13,636 nt of DNA from CAZADH01 sp964483805. Its GTDB lineage: Bacteria; Muiribacteriota; Ozemobacteria; Ozemobacterales; Ozemobacteraceae. The notes below the pieces were generated by a model. It did not search any database and was not told the DNA's origin. It saw nothing but the letters and a program-made list of their open reading frames with translations. The stretch spans positions 1 through 13,636 of the forward strand of contig CAZADH010000160.1 of the NCBI GenBank assembly GCA_964483805.1, given 5' to 3'. Position 1 is the stretch's first letter, and each line of letters opens with the position of its first letter. The position numbers and the translations under genes are program-made. Shown here in pieces: positions 1 to 7,428 of this stretch.

Positions 1-374
1 CCCTGCAGTTTCAGGTTGGTGAGCGTCAGCGTCTTGCCGGCCGCGTTGTGATTGAACACCCGCCACGCCGACGTGCCAGGCGTCGTGACCTTCACTGTCA
101 CCAACACGCCACTGCCGGCCGTGTTGGCGCCGTCGATAGTCAGCGTCTTGGTTGTCACCAGTTGGGTTGCCACGGTGATTGTCTCGTTGCCAGTCGACAG
201 ATTGAACGCAATCGTGTCGCCATCCGCGGCATCGGTAATCGCCTGCCGCAGCGTGCCGGCACCAGAGTCGGCATTGCTCGTAACTGTCAAAGTCGCCGCC
301 ATCGCGGCCGGCCCCGAAATGAACAACCCGGCGATCGCCAGGAACAAAAACAACTTCAATGAAAACTTGCTCAT
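1..374 (-). CDS. Secreted right-handed beta-helix protein, 5' part only (runs off left edge)
   Basis: The first 124 codons are present and the 3' end lies outside the window. The ATG at 374 follows an AAGGCAGG-like ribosome site. Residues 1-27 form a signal peptide (basic MSKFSLK, a hydrophobic stretch, then GPAAMAA), so the product is exported. Just after it comes SNADSGAGTLRQAITDA, the N-terminal signature of large secreted parallel beta-helix proteins (the CSLREA/polymorphic outer-membrane-like group), then TIAF and KTLTIDGAN, which are typical first rungs of such a helix. These proteins are usually extracellular or surface-attached, with roles in adhesion or glycan binding; no catalytic residues can be judged here. 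It lies 79 nt downstream of the lipoprotein gene ending at 454, on the same strand, so the two may be co-transcribed. The family call is good; the specific role is unknown. Confidence 0.8.
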   Translation of the reverse strand, partial: MSKFSLKLFLFLAIAGLFISGPAAMAATLTVTSNADSGAGTLRQAITDAADGDTIAFNLSTGNETITVATQLVTTKTLTIDGANTAGSGVLVTVKVTTPGTSAWRVFNHNAAGKTLTLTNLKLQ

Positions 375-414
375 AAATACCTGCCTTGCCTGCCCGGTCG
401 CAGAAACGCCGCCA

Positions 415-426
415 CAACGATCGTTG
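415..426. promoter_or_regulatory. Perfect 12-bp palindrome upstream of the beta-helix gene
   Basis: CAACGATCGTTG is a perfect inverted repeat with no spacer. It lies about 40 nt upstream of the beta-helix start codon, within the 79-nt gap after the preceding lipoprotein gene. On the minus strand it overlaps TTGACC, a possible -35 element. It could be an operator for a dimeric regulator. A few 12-bp palindromes are expected by chance in a window this size, so support is weak. Confidence 0.25.
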
Positions 427-453
427 GTCAAATGATTTATGTTGTATTTCATA

Positions 454-2109
454 TCATTGCACCAACGCCTGCGTGTTGCTGTTGCCGGCCGTGTCTTGGA
501 AGGTGGCCGTGACCGACGCGTAGGTATTGCCGCCGGTTGCGCCGGTGATGCTCAGAATCTCGCGGAAGGTGCCGGTCCAGGCAAAGCTTGGCGCCGGGCT
601 CTGCCCCGCGCTGAACGCCTGCTCGAGCGCGCCCTTGCCCGGCGCACCGTCTTTCAGCTCTTTGCTGAACGCGAGATTCAATACTCCACCCGCGTCGACG
701 ACGATGTTCGGCAACTCGGGCCCCAGGGGGGCCGAATTGTCGGCCAGGATCGAGACGCCGAACGTCCAGCGCCGATCGGCGAGCAACCCGCTGCCGGTCG
801 GATCGCGCAGATCGCGGGTGATGACCACCGCAATCGCAGTGCCCATCGGCAACGGCGCCGTCGGCGTAAACGTCACGGTCTTCTCATCGCCGCTCACGGT
901 GTAGGTTCCGGCCAGCACCGTCGTGCCGCTGCTAACGATAAACGTGCTCGACGACACGGTGCCCGCATCGATCTTGCGATCGAAGGTCACGGCAATGGTC
1001 GTGCTCGCCGCGATCGGTGACGCACCACTCGCGGGCACCACGTTGACGATCTGCAACGGGCGGTTGTCGATCGGCGCCGGCGGGTGATCGATGCCGACCA
1101 TGACCGCCACGCGCGACGAACTGAAGGCACCGTGCGTATCGGTGACCATGACCTGTACCCACGACAGCCCGGGGGTCGTCGATGCCGTCCAGGTCGCTTC
1201 GGCCGGCAACACCGAAGAGGTTGCGAGTAATCCGTTGCGCGAGGTCCAGCGGTAGCGGAGCGAATTCATGTCTTCGGGGTCGGGATCAAACGCCTCGGCG
1301 CGCACCTGCAATTGCTCGCCGGCGCGAATGACGTTCGTCGTCGTCCCCAGGTTCGTTGCCGACAACAGCACGGCCGGCGGGGTGTTGCGCGGGCCGGCGG
1401 CGGCGCGGTTGGGGACCATCGCCTCGACAAACGACGGCGTGTCGGTGGCGAGAATCGGCGCCCGGACCACGGTTGCGTCCGAGATGGTGGTCGAAGCCAC
1501 GATGATCTCGGCGACAAATTCGTCGTTGGGCAACATCGGACTCTGAAAATACCCATCGGCCTGCGTGTAGAACGTCTCGCCCCACAACGACAACGGTATG
1601 TTCGCCGGAAACGTATCGCCGTTGGCATACCGCAGTACCCCGGTGAACGATTTTTCGGCCACCTTCATGATGAGGTCTTGCATGCCGACCGGTGATTCGG
1701 TGGTCAACGCCACGTGACTCGAACGCACCTTCTGTGTACGTATCGCCCCGTTCGGCGTTTTCGCCACCACCCGGTGCAATCCGGGTGCGACATTGACGAA
1801 CGAGTAGTCGCCATTGGCGTTGGTGGTCTTCACGTCGGTCGGGTTGCTCTCGAGCCAGACGAGTGCGCCCGGCACGGGTGCGCCAAACGCTTCGCCACGC
1901 ACCAGACCGCGCGGAGCAGTCGCGAGCAGCGACGGATTCACACCGGCGGCCGAGTACACCCGGCCGTACACCGACATCGTGGCCGGTCCCGCAGCACCGA
2001 TCGGGTCGGTTCTCTCGTAACCGAAGAAACGACAACCGATGAGCGTGGCCATGAAACAACCGGCCAACACCAACAAGAACAAGAATCCGCTCGCACGAAA
2101 ACGACGCAT
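454..2109 (-). CDS. Multi-domain Ig-like lipoprotein (551 aa)
   Basis: The frame stays open upstream to 2517, but the ATG at 2109 is chosen because GGAGG sits 4-5 nt before it and a lipoprotein signal peptide starts there. Residues 1-26 hold two possible lipoboxes, LAGC (Cys18) and LIGC (Cys26). Next come a carboxypeptidase-regulatory-like sandwich (about 44-115, with TTNANGDYSFVNVAPG), a second small sandwich (about 152-215), a PKD/cadherin-like domain (about 243-340, with AFDPDPED and MVTDTHGAFSSSRV), an SbsA-type Ig domain (Big_5-like, about 350-453, with VTFDRKIDAGTVSSSTF) and a final Ig-like domain (about 460-551). It is probably an envelope-anchored structural or binding protein; no enzyme motif is visible. 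It differs from the CEKG lipoproteins further right in lacking that tag (its Cys26 is followed by RFFG). It precedes the beta-helix gene on the same strand. Confidence 0.85.
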   Translation of the reverse strand: MRRFRASGFLFLLVLAGCFMATLIGCRFFGYERTDPIGAAGPATMSVYGRVYSAAGVNPSLLATAPRGLVRGEAFGAPVPGALVWLESNPTDVKTTNANGDYSFVNVAPGLHRVVAKTPNGAIRTQKVRSSHVALTTESPVGMQDLIMKVAEKSFTGVLRYANGDTFPANIPLSLWGETFYTQADGYFQSPMLPNDEFVAEIIVASTTISDATVVRAPILATDTPSFVEAMVPNRAAAGPRNTPPAVLLSATNLGTTTNVIRAGEQLQVRAEAFDPDPEDMNSLRYRWTSRNGLLATSSVLPAEATWTASTTPGLSWVQVMVTDTHGAFSSSRVAVMVGIDHPPAPIDNRPLQIVNVVPASGASPIAASTTIAVTFDRKIDAGTVSSSTFIVSSGTTVLAGTYTVSGDEKTVTFTPTAPLPMGTAIAVVITRDLRDPTGSGLLADRRWTFGVSILADNSAPLGPELPNIVVDAGGVLNLAFSKELKDGAPGKGALEQAFSAGQSPAPSFAWTGTFREILSITGATGGNTYASVTATFQDTAGNSNTQALVQ

Positions 2110-2240
2110 GGCAACCTCCAGAGGGTACATCAAGACGACATAGAACGCCGAGGGTCGAGTCAATCGACCGCTACGAGTATCGCGTACCCCTTGGAAAAAG
2201 TATAGGAGTAATTCCTGACTTCGCCGGGCAGGCCGGCCGT

Positions 2241-3365
2241 TCAGGCAGGGTTCGGGCGTTTGGGCGCGCACCGCGATTGCCAGAGCGCCGACAGAAAACC
2301 CACAACGGCAGCCACAGCACAACCCAGGCCGACCGCGATCAAGGCCAACGCCGCCGGCACCAACAGTTTCGCATAGATCGGGTGCAGGCTCGGACGCAAC
2401 ACGACAAGCCAAGCGATCATCGATGCCAGATGCCAGATCAACCAAGCCAGAAAGGCCCCAAGGGGTACCTGCGCAGGTACATAACCCACACCCGACCCTG
2501 TCAACCCGTGACCGCACTCATCGTCATGCCGCGCCGTCGAGCGACAAACCATGAGCCAGATCGCGATCGCGACGAGAGTGACCGCGACCTGTGGCCAGAA
2601 CGGCGGCAACAGCGGCATCTGGGGTTGTTGATTGTGACAGGTGAAGGTGGCGAGAAGATACACCACTCCGGTGACTTTCCACAGGCGCCCCCGCTCCTGG
2701 ACGGTGAAGCGCAGGTCCGCAACGGCAGGCAACCGCCGCATCCACAGCACGATGACCAGAAGGACGCCGCCCGACCCAACCAGCCCCCAGACGCTCGTTG
2801 CATCCCACCCCCGCTGGTCCATGATGCCACTGGCAAACACCGAAAAGAAAAGCGGCATCAACAACGCCACGACCAGATCGCGCCCCCACCCCGTACGTAT
2901 TGCCAGTGGCAGACCCAACAACCGCCGCGCCAGGTAAGCCGGCAGGAGAAACGACATCAGCGGGTGCCACGCAAACACCAGCATCAGGCATGGCCCGACG
3001 GCAAATCCCCACACGCGCGCGTCCGTCGGCTGCAAGCCATAGAAGAGAACCTTCATGAGATACGACTCGGTGATGAGTGCCACCAGAACCCCGCACAGGT
3101 ACCACGGATGAAAACGCGACTCGCGGGCCCCGATCAGCGTATCGAGAAAGAGCGCAAACAACAGGCCGTACACCACGAAGATCAGCGGGTTGAACAACGC
3201 AGTGGGGTAGTTGAACCCGGACGCTTCCGTAATGAATGCGGCCAACGCCGTGAAACCCAGATACACCCTGATCTTGTGCCACCCTGGCGTGGGTCCTGCT
3301 TGCAACGTGGCAGCGTCTGCCGGCGAAACCTCGCCGGGAACGCCGGCAGACTCGCGCACCGTCAC
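2241..3365 (-). CDS. Polytopic membrane protein of unknown function, coupled to recQ (374 aa)
   Basis: I do not recognise the family. The start chosen is the GTG at 3365, which overlaps the recQ stop codon as GTGA (4-nt overlap) and has GGCGAGG just upstream. A second GTG lies two codons later at 3359. The next ATG falls inside the third membrane segment, so a non-ATG start is required. After about 30 soluble residues the protein has roughly ten hydrophobic segments (about 36-52, 58-78, 89-111, 119-145, 163-182, 190-208, 229-243, 257-274, 301-323 and 333-361). Two early segments share a motif with an intramembrane glutamate: AAFITEAS (around Glu47) and VALITESY (around Glu100), suggesting an internal duplication. 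A cysteine- and histidine-containing loop (CRSTARHDDECGH, about 274-286) precedes the last segments. Translational coupling implies co-expression with recQ, but no functional link is obvious. Confidence 0.75.
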   Translation of the reverse strand: MTVRESAGVPGEVSPADAATLQAGPTPGWHKIRVYLGFTALAAFITEASGFNYPTALFNPLIFVVYGLLFALFLDTLIGARESRFHPWYLCGVLVALITESYLMKVLFYGLQPTDARVWGFAVGPCLMLVFAWHPLMSFLLPAYLARRLLGLPLAIRTGWGRDLVVALLMPLFFSVFASGIMDQRGWDATSVWGLVGSGGVLLVIVLWMRRLPAVADLRFTVQERGRLWKVTGVVYLLATFTCHNQQPQMPLLPPFWPQVAVTLVAIAIWLMVCRSTARHDDECGHGLTGSGVGYVPAQVPLGAFLAWLIWHLASMIAWLVVLRPSLHPIYAKLLVPAALALIAVGLGCAVAAVVGFLSALWQSRCAPKRPNPA

Positions 3366-5377
3366 TCGGCCTCGCCGCCCGCGACCACGCCCTCCGGGTC
3401 CTCCCCGGCGATCACCGCCAGAAACGCCCGCCCGTAGCGGGCAAGCTTGCTCTCGCCCAATCCCTTCAACTGGCCCAGCGCGGCGAGGTCGCGCGGGCGC
3501 AAAGCCGCCATCGACAACAAAGTCGAGTCGTGAAATACAACGTATGGCGGAACACCCTGTTTTTTCGCCAGCAGCAGGCGCAACCGCCGCAGTTTCTCGT
3601 AGAGGGGCGAACCGGCGGCATCGCCCGCACCCGCGGCATCCTCGCCAACCCCGGCGCTCCCACCGGCCACACTGATGCGACCGCCCCGGCGACGTCCTTT
3701 GGGCAGGGCCGGTGCCGGGTGACCCAGGCGCACCGTCCCCTGGCCCTTGCACAACGCCAGACCAGCCGGCGTCGTCTGCAACAGCGGGTATTCGCCATCG
3801 GTCACCGCCAGGTGACCCTGAACCACCAACTGGTCGATCCAGGCCCGCACCGTCGGCTCGGCGTGGTCGCGCAACAACCCGAACACCCGCAAACTGTCAT
3901 GCCCGTTGGCGGTCATGCGCGGGTCGGCATGACCGCGCAATACTTTGGCAACATATCCGGCGCCAAACCGGTTGCCGGTGCGGTACGCAGCACTGATGAT
4001 CTTCTGCGCCGTCAGCAGTGCCTCGTCGGCCGGCAGGGCCCGCGTCTCTTCGAGACAGACATCGCAAGCACAGCAGCCATTGGTCTCGCTGTCATCGGCC
4101 GGCGCCGGGGTTGGCGCGTCGCGCCCCGGACTTGCGGGTCCACTCGAAGCCTGGCGCTGGGCAAAGGCGTCGTTCACTGGCGGATACGGCTGTCCGAAAT
4201 GTTCGGTGAGCAACCGGTGCCGGCACACCGGGGCACCGGCGTACCGACCGATGTCGTGCAACTGGCGCTCGAGCACCCGCTTGCGTTCGCCCGTCAGCGT
4301 CTCGTCGCGGTTCGCCAATACCCGATGCATCACCAGGTCGGCGACCGAGAACAACAGCACACATTCGGCTGGGGCGCCGTCCCGGCCGGCCCGGCCCGAC
4401 TCCTGTTGATAGTGCTCGATCGAGCGCGGCGTGTTCGCATGCACCACGTAGCGCACGTTCGACCGGTCGATGCCCATGCCGAACGCGATCGTGGCCACGA
4501 CCACATCGAGTCGCTCGTTGACGAAATCGTCTTGCACCTTCGCCCGCACGGCGGCATCGAGGCCGGCATGGTACGGCGCGCACGCCACACCTTTCTGGGC
4601 CAGGGTCTTGGCCAAGCGCTCGACCTCGCGCCGGGTCTGCGCGTAGACGATGCCACCCTCGCCGCGATGGCGCCGAATGACCTCGAGCACCTGGCCGCTC
4701 TGATCGTGTCGCGGAAATGCCCGATACGTCAGGTTCGGCCGATCGGGATGACCGATCAGGCACGCCGGTTGCCGCAACCCGAGCTGCTCGCGGATATCGG
4801 CCTGCACCGCCGGCGTGGCCGTCGCCGTCAAGGCCAGGCGCGGCACCGCCGGACTGCCGGCAAACAGCGCGCCCAGTTGCCGGTACTCGGGCCGAAACTC
4901 GTGGCCCCAATGCGACACGCAGTGCGCCTCATCGATGGCAAACAGACCCACCCGACCGCTCACCAGCTCGAGCAGATCGCCGGCCACCAGGCGTTCGGGG
5001 CTCACGTAGAGCAGCGACAATCGCCCTGACTGCAGCTCGGCCCAGGTGCGCCGGCGCTTCTCGGCCGTCGTCTGCGAATGCAGCGCCCCCGCCGCGAGTC
5101 CGTTCTCGCGCGCCGCCGCCACCTGGTCGTCCATCAATGCGATCAACGGTGAAATGACCAGCACCAGCCCGATGCCGCACGCCGCCGGCAACTGATAGCA
5201 CAGACTCTTGCCGCCACCAGTGGGCAGAATGACCAGGGCGTCACGCTGTGCCAACACTGCCGCGACCGCCTCGCGTTGCAGCGGCCGGAACTCGGTGTAA
5301 CCCCAATACCGCGCCAGTGCCTGCTCCGGGGTCAACCGCACCGTCGCGCCTCGCCCATCAGTAATCTGCTGGTTCAC
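3362..5377 (-). CDS. recQ: ATP-dependent DNA helicase RecQ
   Basis: This is a 3'-5' superfamily 2 DNA helicase acting in recombinational repair and restart of stalled forks. Visible in order: a Q-like motif (YWGYTEFRPLQ, 24-34), Walker A PTGGGKS (52-58), DEAH box (149-152), the aromatic-rich loop SHWGHEFRPEY (155-165) that couples ATP hydrolysis to DNA binding, motif III LALTATAT (181-188), motif V (VATIAFGMGID, 294-304), motif VI QQESGRAGRDG (324-334), a four-cysteine zinc site (Cys385, Cys435, Cys438, Cys441), a winged-helix RQC region (about 445-545) and a C-terminal HRDC domain (about 590-660). At 671 aa it is longer than E. coli RecQ (about 609 aa). The excess is an insertion between the first and second zinc cysteines and a Gly/Ala-rich linker before HRDC. 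The GTG start at 5377 has GGGGAG 5 nt upstream. Its stop overlaps the start of the membrane protein gene. Confidence 0.97.
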   Translation of the reverse strand: MNQQITDGRGATVRLTPEQALARYWGYTEFRPLQREAVAAVLAQRDALVILPTGGGKSLCYQLPAACGIGLVLVISPLIALMDDQVAAARENGLAAGALHSQTTAEKRRRTWAELQSGRLSLLYVSPERLVAGDLLELVSGRVGLFAIDEAHCVSHWGHEFRPEYRQLGALFAGSPAVPRLALTATATPAVQADIREQLGLRQPACLIGHPDRPNLTYRAFPRHDQSGQVLEVIRRHRGEGGIVYAQTRREVERLAKTLAQKGVACAPYHAGLDAAVRAKVQDDFVNERLDVVVATIAFGMGIDRSNVRYVVHANTPRSIEHYQQESGRAGRDGAPAECVLLFSVADLVMHRVLANRDETLTGERKRVLERQLHDIGRYAGAPVCRHRLLTEHFGQPYPPVNDAFAQRQASSGPASPGRDAPTPAPADDSETNGCCACDVCLEETRALPADEALLTAQKIISAAYRTGNRFGAGYVAKVLRGHADPRMTANGHDSLRVFGLLRDHAEPTVRAWIDQLVVQGHLAVTDGEYPLLQTTPAGLALCKGQGTVRLGHPAPALPKGRRRGGRISVAGGSAGVGEDAAGAGDAAGSPLYEKLRRLRLLLAKKQGVPPYVVFHDSTLLSMAALRPRDLAALGQLKGLGESKLARYGRAFLAVIAGEDPEGVVAGGEAE

Positions 5378-5407
5378 GACAACTCCCCAAATTTAAAAGG
5401 CGAGGCC

Positions 5408-5436
5408 AGGATACCCGGCCCGCCCCGCCGCCACAA
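5408..5436 (-). promoter_or_regulatory. Candidate sigma-70 promoter for recQ
   Basis: On the minus strand TTGTGG (5436-5431) and TATCCT (5413-5408) are separated by exactly 17 nt. Transcription would start near 5401, leaving about a 24-nt leader that contains the GGGGAG ribosome site. Both hexamers match the consensus only partly, so the call rests on spacing and position in the recQ-aat divergent gap. Confidence 0.3.
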
Positions 5437-5446
5437 GCCGGGCTGT

Positions 5447-5476
5447 TTGCACCCACGGCCAACCCTGTGCCATTAT
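5447..5476 (+). promoter_or_regulatory. Candidate extended -10 promoter for aat
   Basis: TTGCAC (5447-5452) lies 18 nt before CATTAT (5471-5476). The -10 hexamer is directly preceded by TGC, fitting the extended -10 pattern TGn. The expected start site is close to 5483, the first base of the aat ATG, which would make the transcript leaderless or nearly so. The -35 match is poor. Confidence 0.3.
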
Positions 5477-5482
5477 CAGGCC

Positions 5483-6175
5483 ATGTTGCGCGGCCCCGTG
5501 ACCCCCGACCATCCCGACTTCCCGTGGTCGGCCCACGTCTTCCCTGACCCGTGTGAAGCCGAACCCGACGGCCTGTTGGTCATCGGCGGCGATCTGCAAC
5601 CCGACACCATGTTGTCGGGTTATGCCCAAGGCATCTTCGCCTGGACGGTCAACCCGATCACCTGGTGGTCGCCCGACCCGCGCGCCGTTTTCGCCGTCGA
5701 CCTTTTTCACGTGCCGCGCCGCCTCGAGCGCACGATCCGCCAGAACCGTTTCAAGATCACCTTCGATCGAGACTTTGCCGGCGTCGTTCGGGGTTGCGCC
5801 GAGCCAGCCCCTGGCCGCGACGACACCTGGATCACTCCGGAGTTCGTCGAGGCCTATCAGCGTCTGCACCGCCTCGGCTGGGCCCACAGCGCCGAAGCAT
5901 GGTACGACGACCAGCTCGTCGGCGGCGTGTTCGGCATTGCCATCGGCGGCTTTTTCTCGGGTGAATCGATGTTTCACCGCATGGGCGACGCAACCAAGGT
6001 CGCCCTTGCCACCCTCATGCGCCATCTGCAACGGCAGGGGTTCGTGCTCTTCGACTCGCAGGTCATGTCGCCGGCCGCCGAACGACTCGGCGCCGCCAAC
6101 ATCCCACGCGACGTCTACCTGCACCAGTTGCGCCTGGCCACCCGCCTGCCCCGCGTCTTCCTGCCGACGCTATAA
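5483..6175 (+). CDS. aat: Leucyl/phenylalanyl-tRNA--protein transferase
   Basis: The enzyme transfers Leu or Phe from aminoacyl-tRNA to the N-terminal Arg or Lys of proteins, creating a destabilising residue recognised by ClpS/ClpAP (bacterial N-end rule); it is cytoplasmic. Family motifs are clear: PDGLLVIGGDL (28-38), GIFAW (50-54), WWSPDPRAVF (61-70), DTWITPEFVEAY (114-125), the FFSGESMF loop (157-164) and FDSQV (190-194), whose Asp191 aligns with the catalytic-site aspartate of the E. coli enzyme. At 230 aa it matches the E. coli length (234). The ATG at 5483 is chosen because the family begins about 25-30 residues before GGDL; the open frame continues upstream to 5276 but reads through the recQ promoter region with unlikely sequence. 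There is almost no Shine-Dalgarno sequence, only AGG 2 nt before the ATG. It is divergent from recQ and convergent with the sigma operon. Confidence 0.96.
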   Translation: MLRGPVTPDHPDFPWSAHVFPDPCEAEPDGLLVIGGDLQPDTMLSGYAQGIFAWTVNPITWWSPDPRAVFAVDLFHVPRRLERTIRQNRFKITFDRDFAGVVRGCAEPAPGRDDTWITPEFVEAYQRLHRLGWAHSAEAWYDDQLVGGVFGIAIGGFFSGESMFHRMGDATKVALATLMRHLQRQGFVLFDSQVMSPAAERLGAANIPRDVYLHQLRLATRLPRVFLPTL

Positions 6176-6187
6176 ATACTTCGTATT
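6175..6187. repeat. Inverted repeat AATAC-N3-GTATT, copy 1
   Basis: AATACTTCGTATT is a perfect 5-bp inverted repeat with a 3-nt spacer, starting at the last base of the aat stop codon. The same half-sites with a different spacer (GTA) recur at 6790-6802, so the two copies bracket the Spy-like gene. It could be a small hairpin, an operator, or chance; its AT-rich half-sites stand out in GC-rich surroundings. Confidence 0.3.
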
Positions 6188-6236
6188 ACTATTGGCAGAC
6201 GCCCGCCACGGGCAACCGCGGCTCGTCGCCACCCGC

Positions 6237-6818
6237 CTACTGCCCGTTCATCCAGGGCGGCGGCGGTTCGTCGTCCGACCCCATGCCGAACGGGGGCGGC
6301 ACGGGCATCCCGTCGGGGCCCGATGCCGGCGGAAATTCGCCCGGCCCCGAAGCGTTACTGCCGCAGTCGTGGCGACGGCGATGTTTCAGCATCGTCGAAA
6401 AATGCTGCGTCATCTTCTTGCGTTGATCGGCGGTCAGAATCTCGCGGATCTTGAGAATGCCCTCGAGGTGGATGTCGAACATCTGATTCATCAGGGCCTT
6501 GGTTTCGTCGTGAATGACCTGGATGCGGGCCCGATCGAAGGTGTCGTTTTCGAGTTCTTTTTGCATCTGGGCGCGTTTCTCGCGCATCGCTTTCATCAAC
6601 GCCCGCACCTGCTCGCGATGCGATGCCTTGTTGGCCGCCAGTTGCTTCTGCTGGTCGGCACTCAGGCCCAACCGTTGCGCCATTTCCGCGTGAAACTGTG
6701 CGTGCCCGGGCCTGGCTCCCGCCGAATCGGTCGCCACGCCCCGCTCGGCCGCGACCGCCCCCGACACGGCCCAGCCACAAACCACTATCAATACGTAGTA
6801 TTTCACCTGGCGCCACAC
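6237..6818 (-). CDS. Spy/CpxP/CnrX-like periplasmic LTxxQ protein
   Basis: This is a small helical exported protein (193 aa from the GTG at 6818). That start has GGAGGTGGAG about 4-8 nt upstream; an in-frame ATG at 6836 would add six residues but would turn the ribosome site into coding sequence. Residues 7-24 form a signal peptide ending in VSGAVAA. The mature part is mostly charged helix with two LTxxQ-type motifs, LSADQQ (52-57) and LTADQR (128-133), the hallmark of Spy/CpxP/ZraP-type chaperones and the CnrX/NccX metal sensors. His39-x3-His43 at the mature N-terminus resembles the HxxxH metal ligands of CnrX. The C-terminal 40 residues are a Gly/Pro-rich tail after a basic HRRRHDC. As third gene of an ECF sigma/anti-sigma operon, a role as periplasmic sensor or effector of that pathway is likely but inferred. 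Confidence 0.8.
   Translation of the reverse strand: MWRQVKYYVLIVVCGWAVSGAVAAERGVATDSAGARPGHAQFHAEMAQRLGLSADQQKQLAANKASHREQVRALMKAMREKRAQMQKELENDTFDRARIQVIHDETKALMNQMFDIHLEGILKIREILTADQRKKMTQHFSTMLKHRRRHDCGSNASGPGEFPPASGPDGMPVPPPFGMGSDDEPPPPWMNGQ
6790..6802. repeat. Inverted repeat AATAC-N3-GTATT, copy 2
   Basis: AATACGTAGTATT has the same half-sites as the copy at 6175-6187. It falls in codons 6-10 of the Spy-like gene (Lys-Tyr-Tyr-Val-Leu), so it may simply be coding sequence. It is also close enough to the ribosome site to affect initiation if bound by a protein or folded. Confidence 0.25.
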
Positions 6819-6876
6819 CGTCTCCACCTCCGTCATGCCGAACCGTCCCGATCCCGCGCACGCAGGCGCGCAAGCG

Positions 6877-7428
6877 TTACAGGAAACAAGCTTCCATGGC
6901 CGTGCCGAAGTTGGTATTCGTCACCGCCGCGTTTTCGAAATTCGTGTCACCGGTATACCACGACACATCGTCCTGGCCGTCCGGATTCGCAATCAGGCCG
7001 GGCGCCACGGTCGATGCCGCTGCCTGACGCTCGGTTTCGGGCAGTCGACCGGCCCTGCCATCGAACCACAGGGTGCCCAAGACGATGCAGGCGCCAAGGG
7101 CCAGTCCCGCCAGAGCGGGTCGGCACAGCAGCGCGAGCGCGCGACGCCATGCGGCCAACCACGGCCCGAACCCCATTGGCGCGACCTCGGGCCGATCGTG
7201 CTCCGTAGCCCGAATTCCCGCCTGCACCCGCATCCACAGGGCAAGACCGGGTTCGCTCCGGGATGCGGCCCGCAGCGGCATCACCGTCTCGGCCGTGACC
7301 CGATCGGCCAGGACCCGACACGCCGCGCAGGTGGCAAGGTGCCGTGCCAACAGCGAAGCCTCGTCGGCCGGCAGCTCCCCGTCCGCCCAGTCGGTGAGGA
7401 TCAAATCGCGCGCACGTTCACAGTCCAT
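6877..7428 (-). CDS. Membrane-anchored zinc-finger anti-sigma factor
   Basis: This 183-aa protein has an N-terminal zinc-binding anti-sigma (ZAS) domain: Cys3, then His30-x3-Cys34-x2-Cys37 in the segment RHLATCAACR. Such domains clamp an ECF sigma factor at the membrane and release it on a signal. A single transmembrane helix (about 104-122, ALAGLALGACIVLGTLW) separates it from a periplasmic tail of about 60 residues, which contains a short near-repeat (DTNFENAAV / NTNFGTAME) and ends in CFL. The ATG at 7428 has GGGAGG 6 nt upstream and overlaps the end of the sigma gene by 11 nt, so the two are translationally coupled, as is usual for cognate sigma/anti-sigma pairs. The Spy-like gene follows after a gap of about 58 nt. 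The periplasmic part is the likely contact for that protein (inference). Confidence 0.9.
   Translation of the reverse strand: MDCERARDLILTDWADGELPADEASLLARHLATCAACRVLADRVTAETVMPLRAASRSEPGLALWMRVQAGIRATEHDRPEVAPMGFGPWLAAWRRALALLCRPALAGLALGACIVLGTLWFDGRAGRLPETERQAAASTVAPGLIANPDGQDDVSWYTGDTNFENAAVTNTNFGTAMEACFL

Noticed and set aside
2137..2163. TTGACT with TATGTC as a promoter for the 551-aa lipoprotein gene
   Set aside because: The spacer is 15 nt and the -10 matches only three positions; not strong enough to annotate.
2110..2517. N-terminal extension of the 551-aa lipoprotein
   Set aside because: The frame is open but overlaps the membrane protein gene, lacks a ribosome site and would bury the signal peptide; the ATG at 2109 has GGAGG at proper distance.
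3530..5029. 499-codon plus-strand open frame inside recQ
   Set aside because: It is antisense to unmistakable RecQ helicase motifs; no ribosome site or protein-like composition.
5276..5482. N-terminal extension of Aat by about 69 residues
   Set aside because: It would overlap recQ on the other strand and exceed the usual family length; homology begins close to the ATG at 5483.
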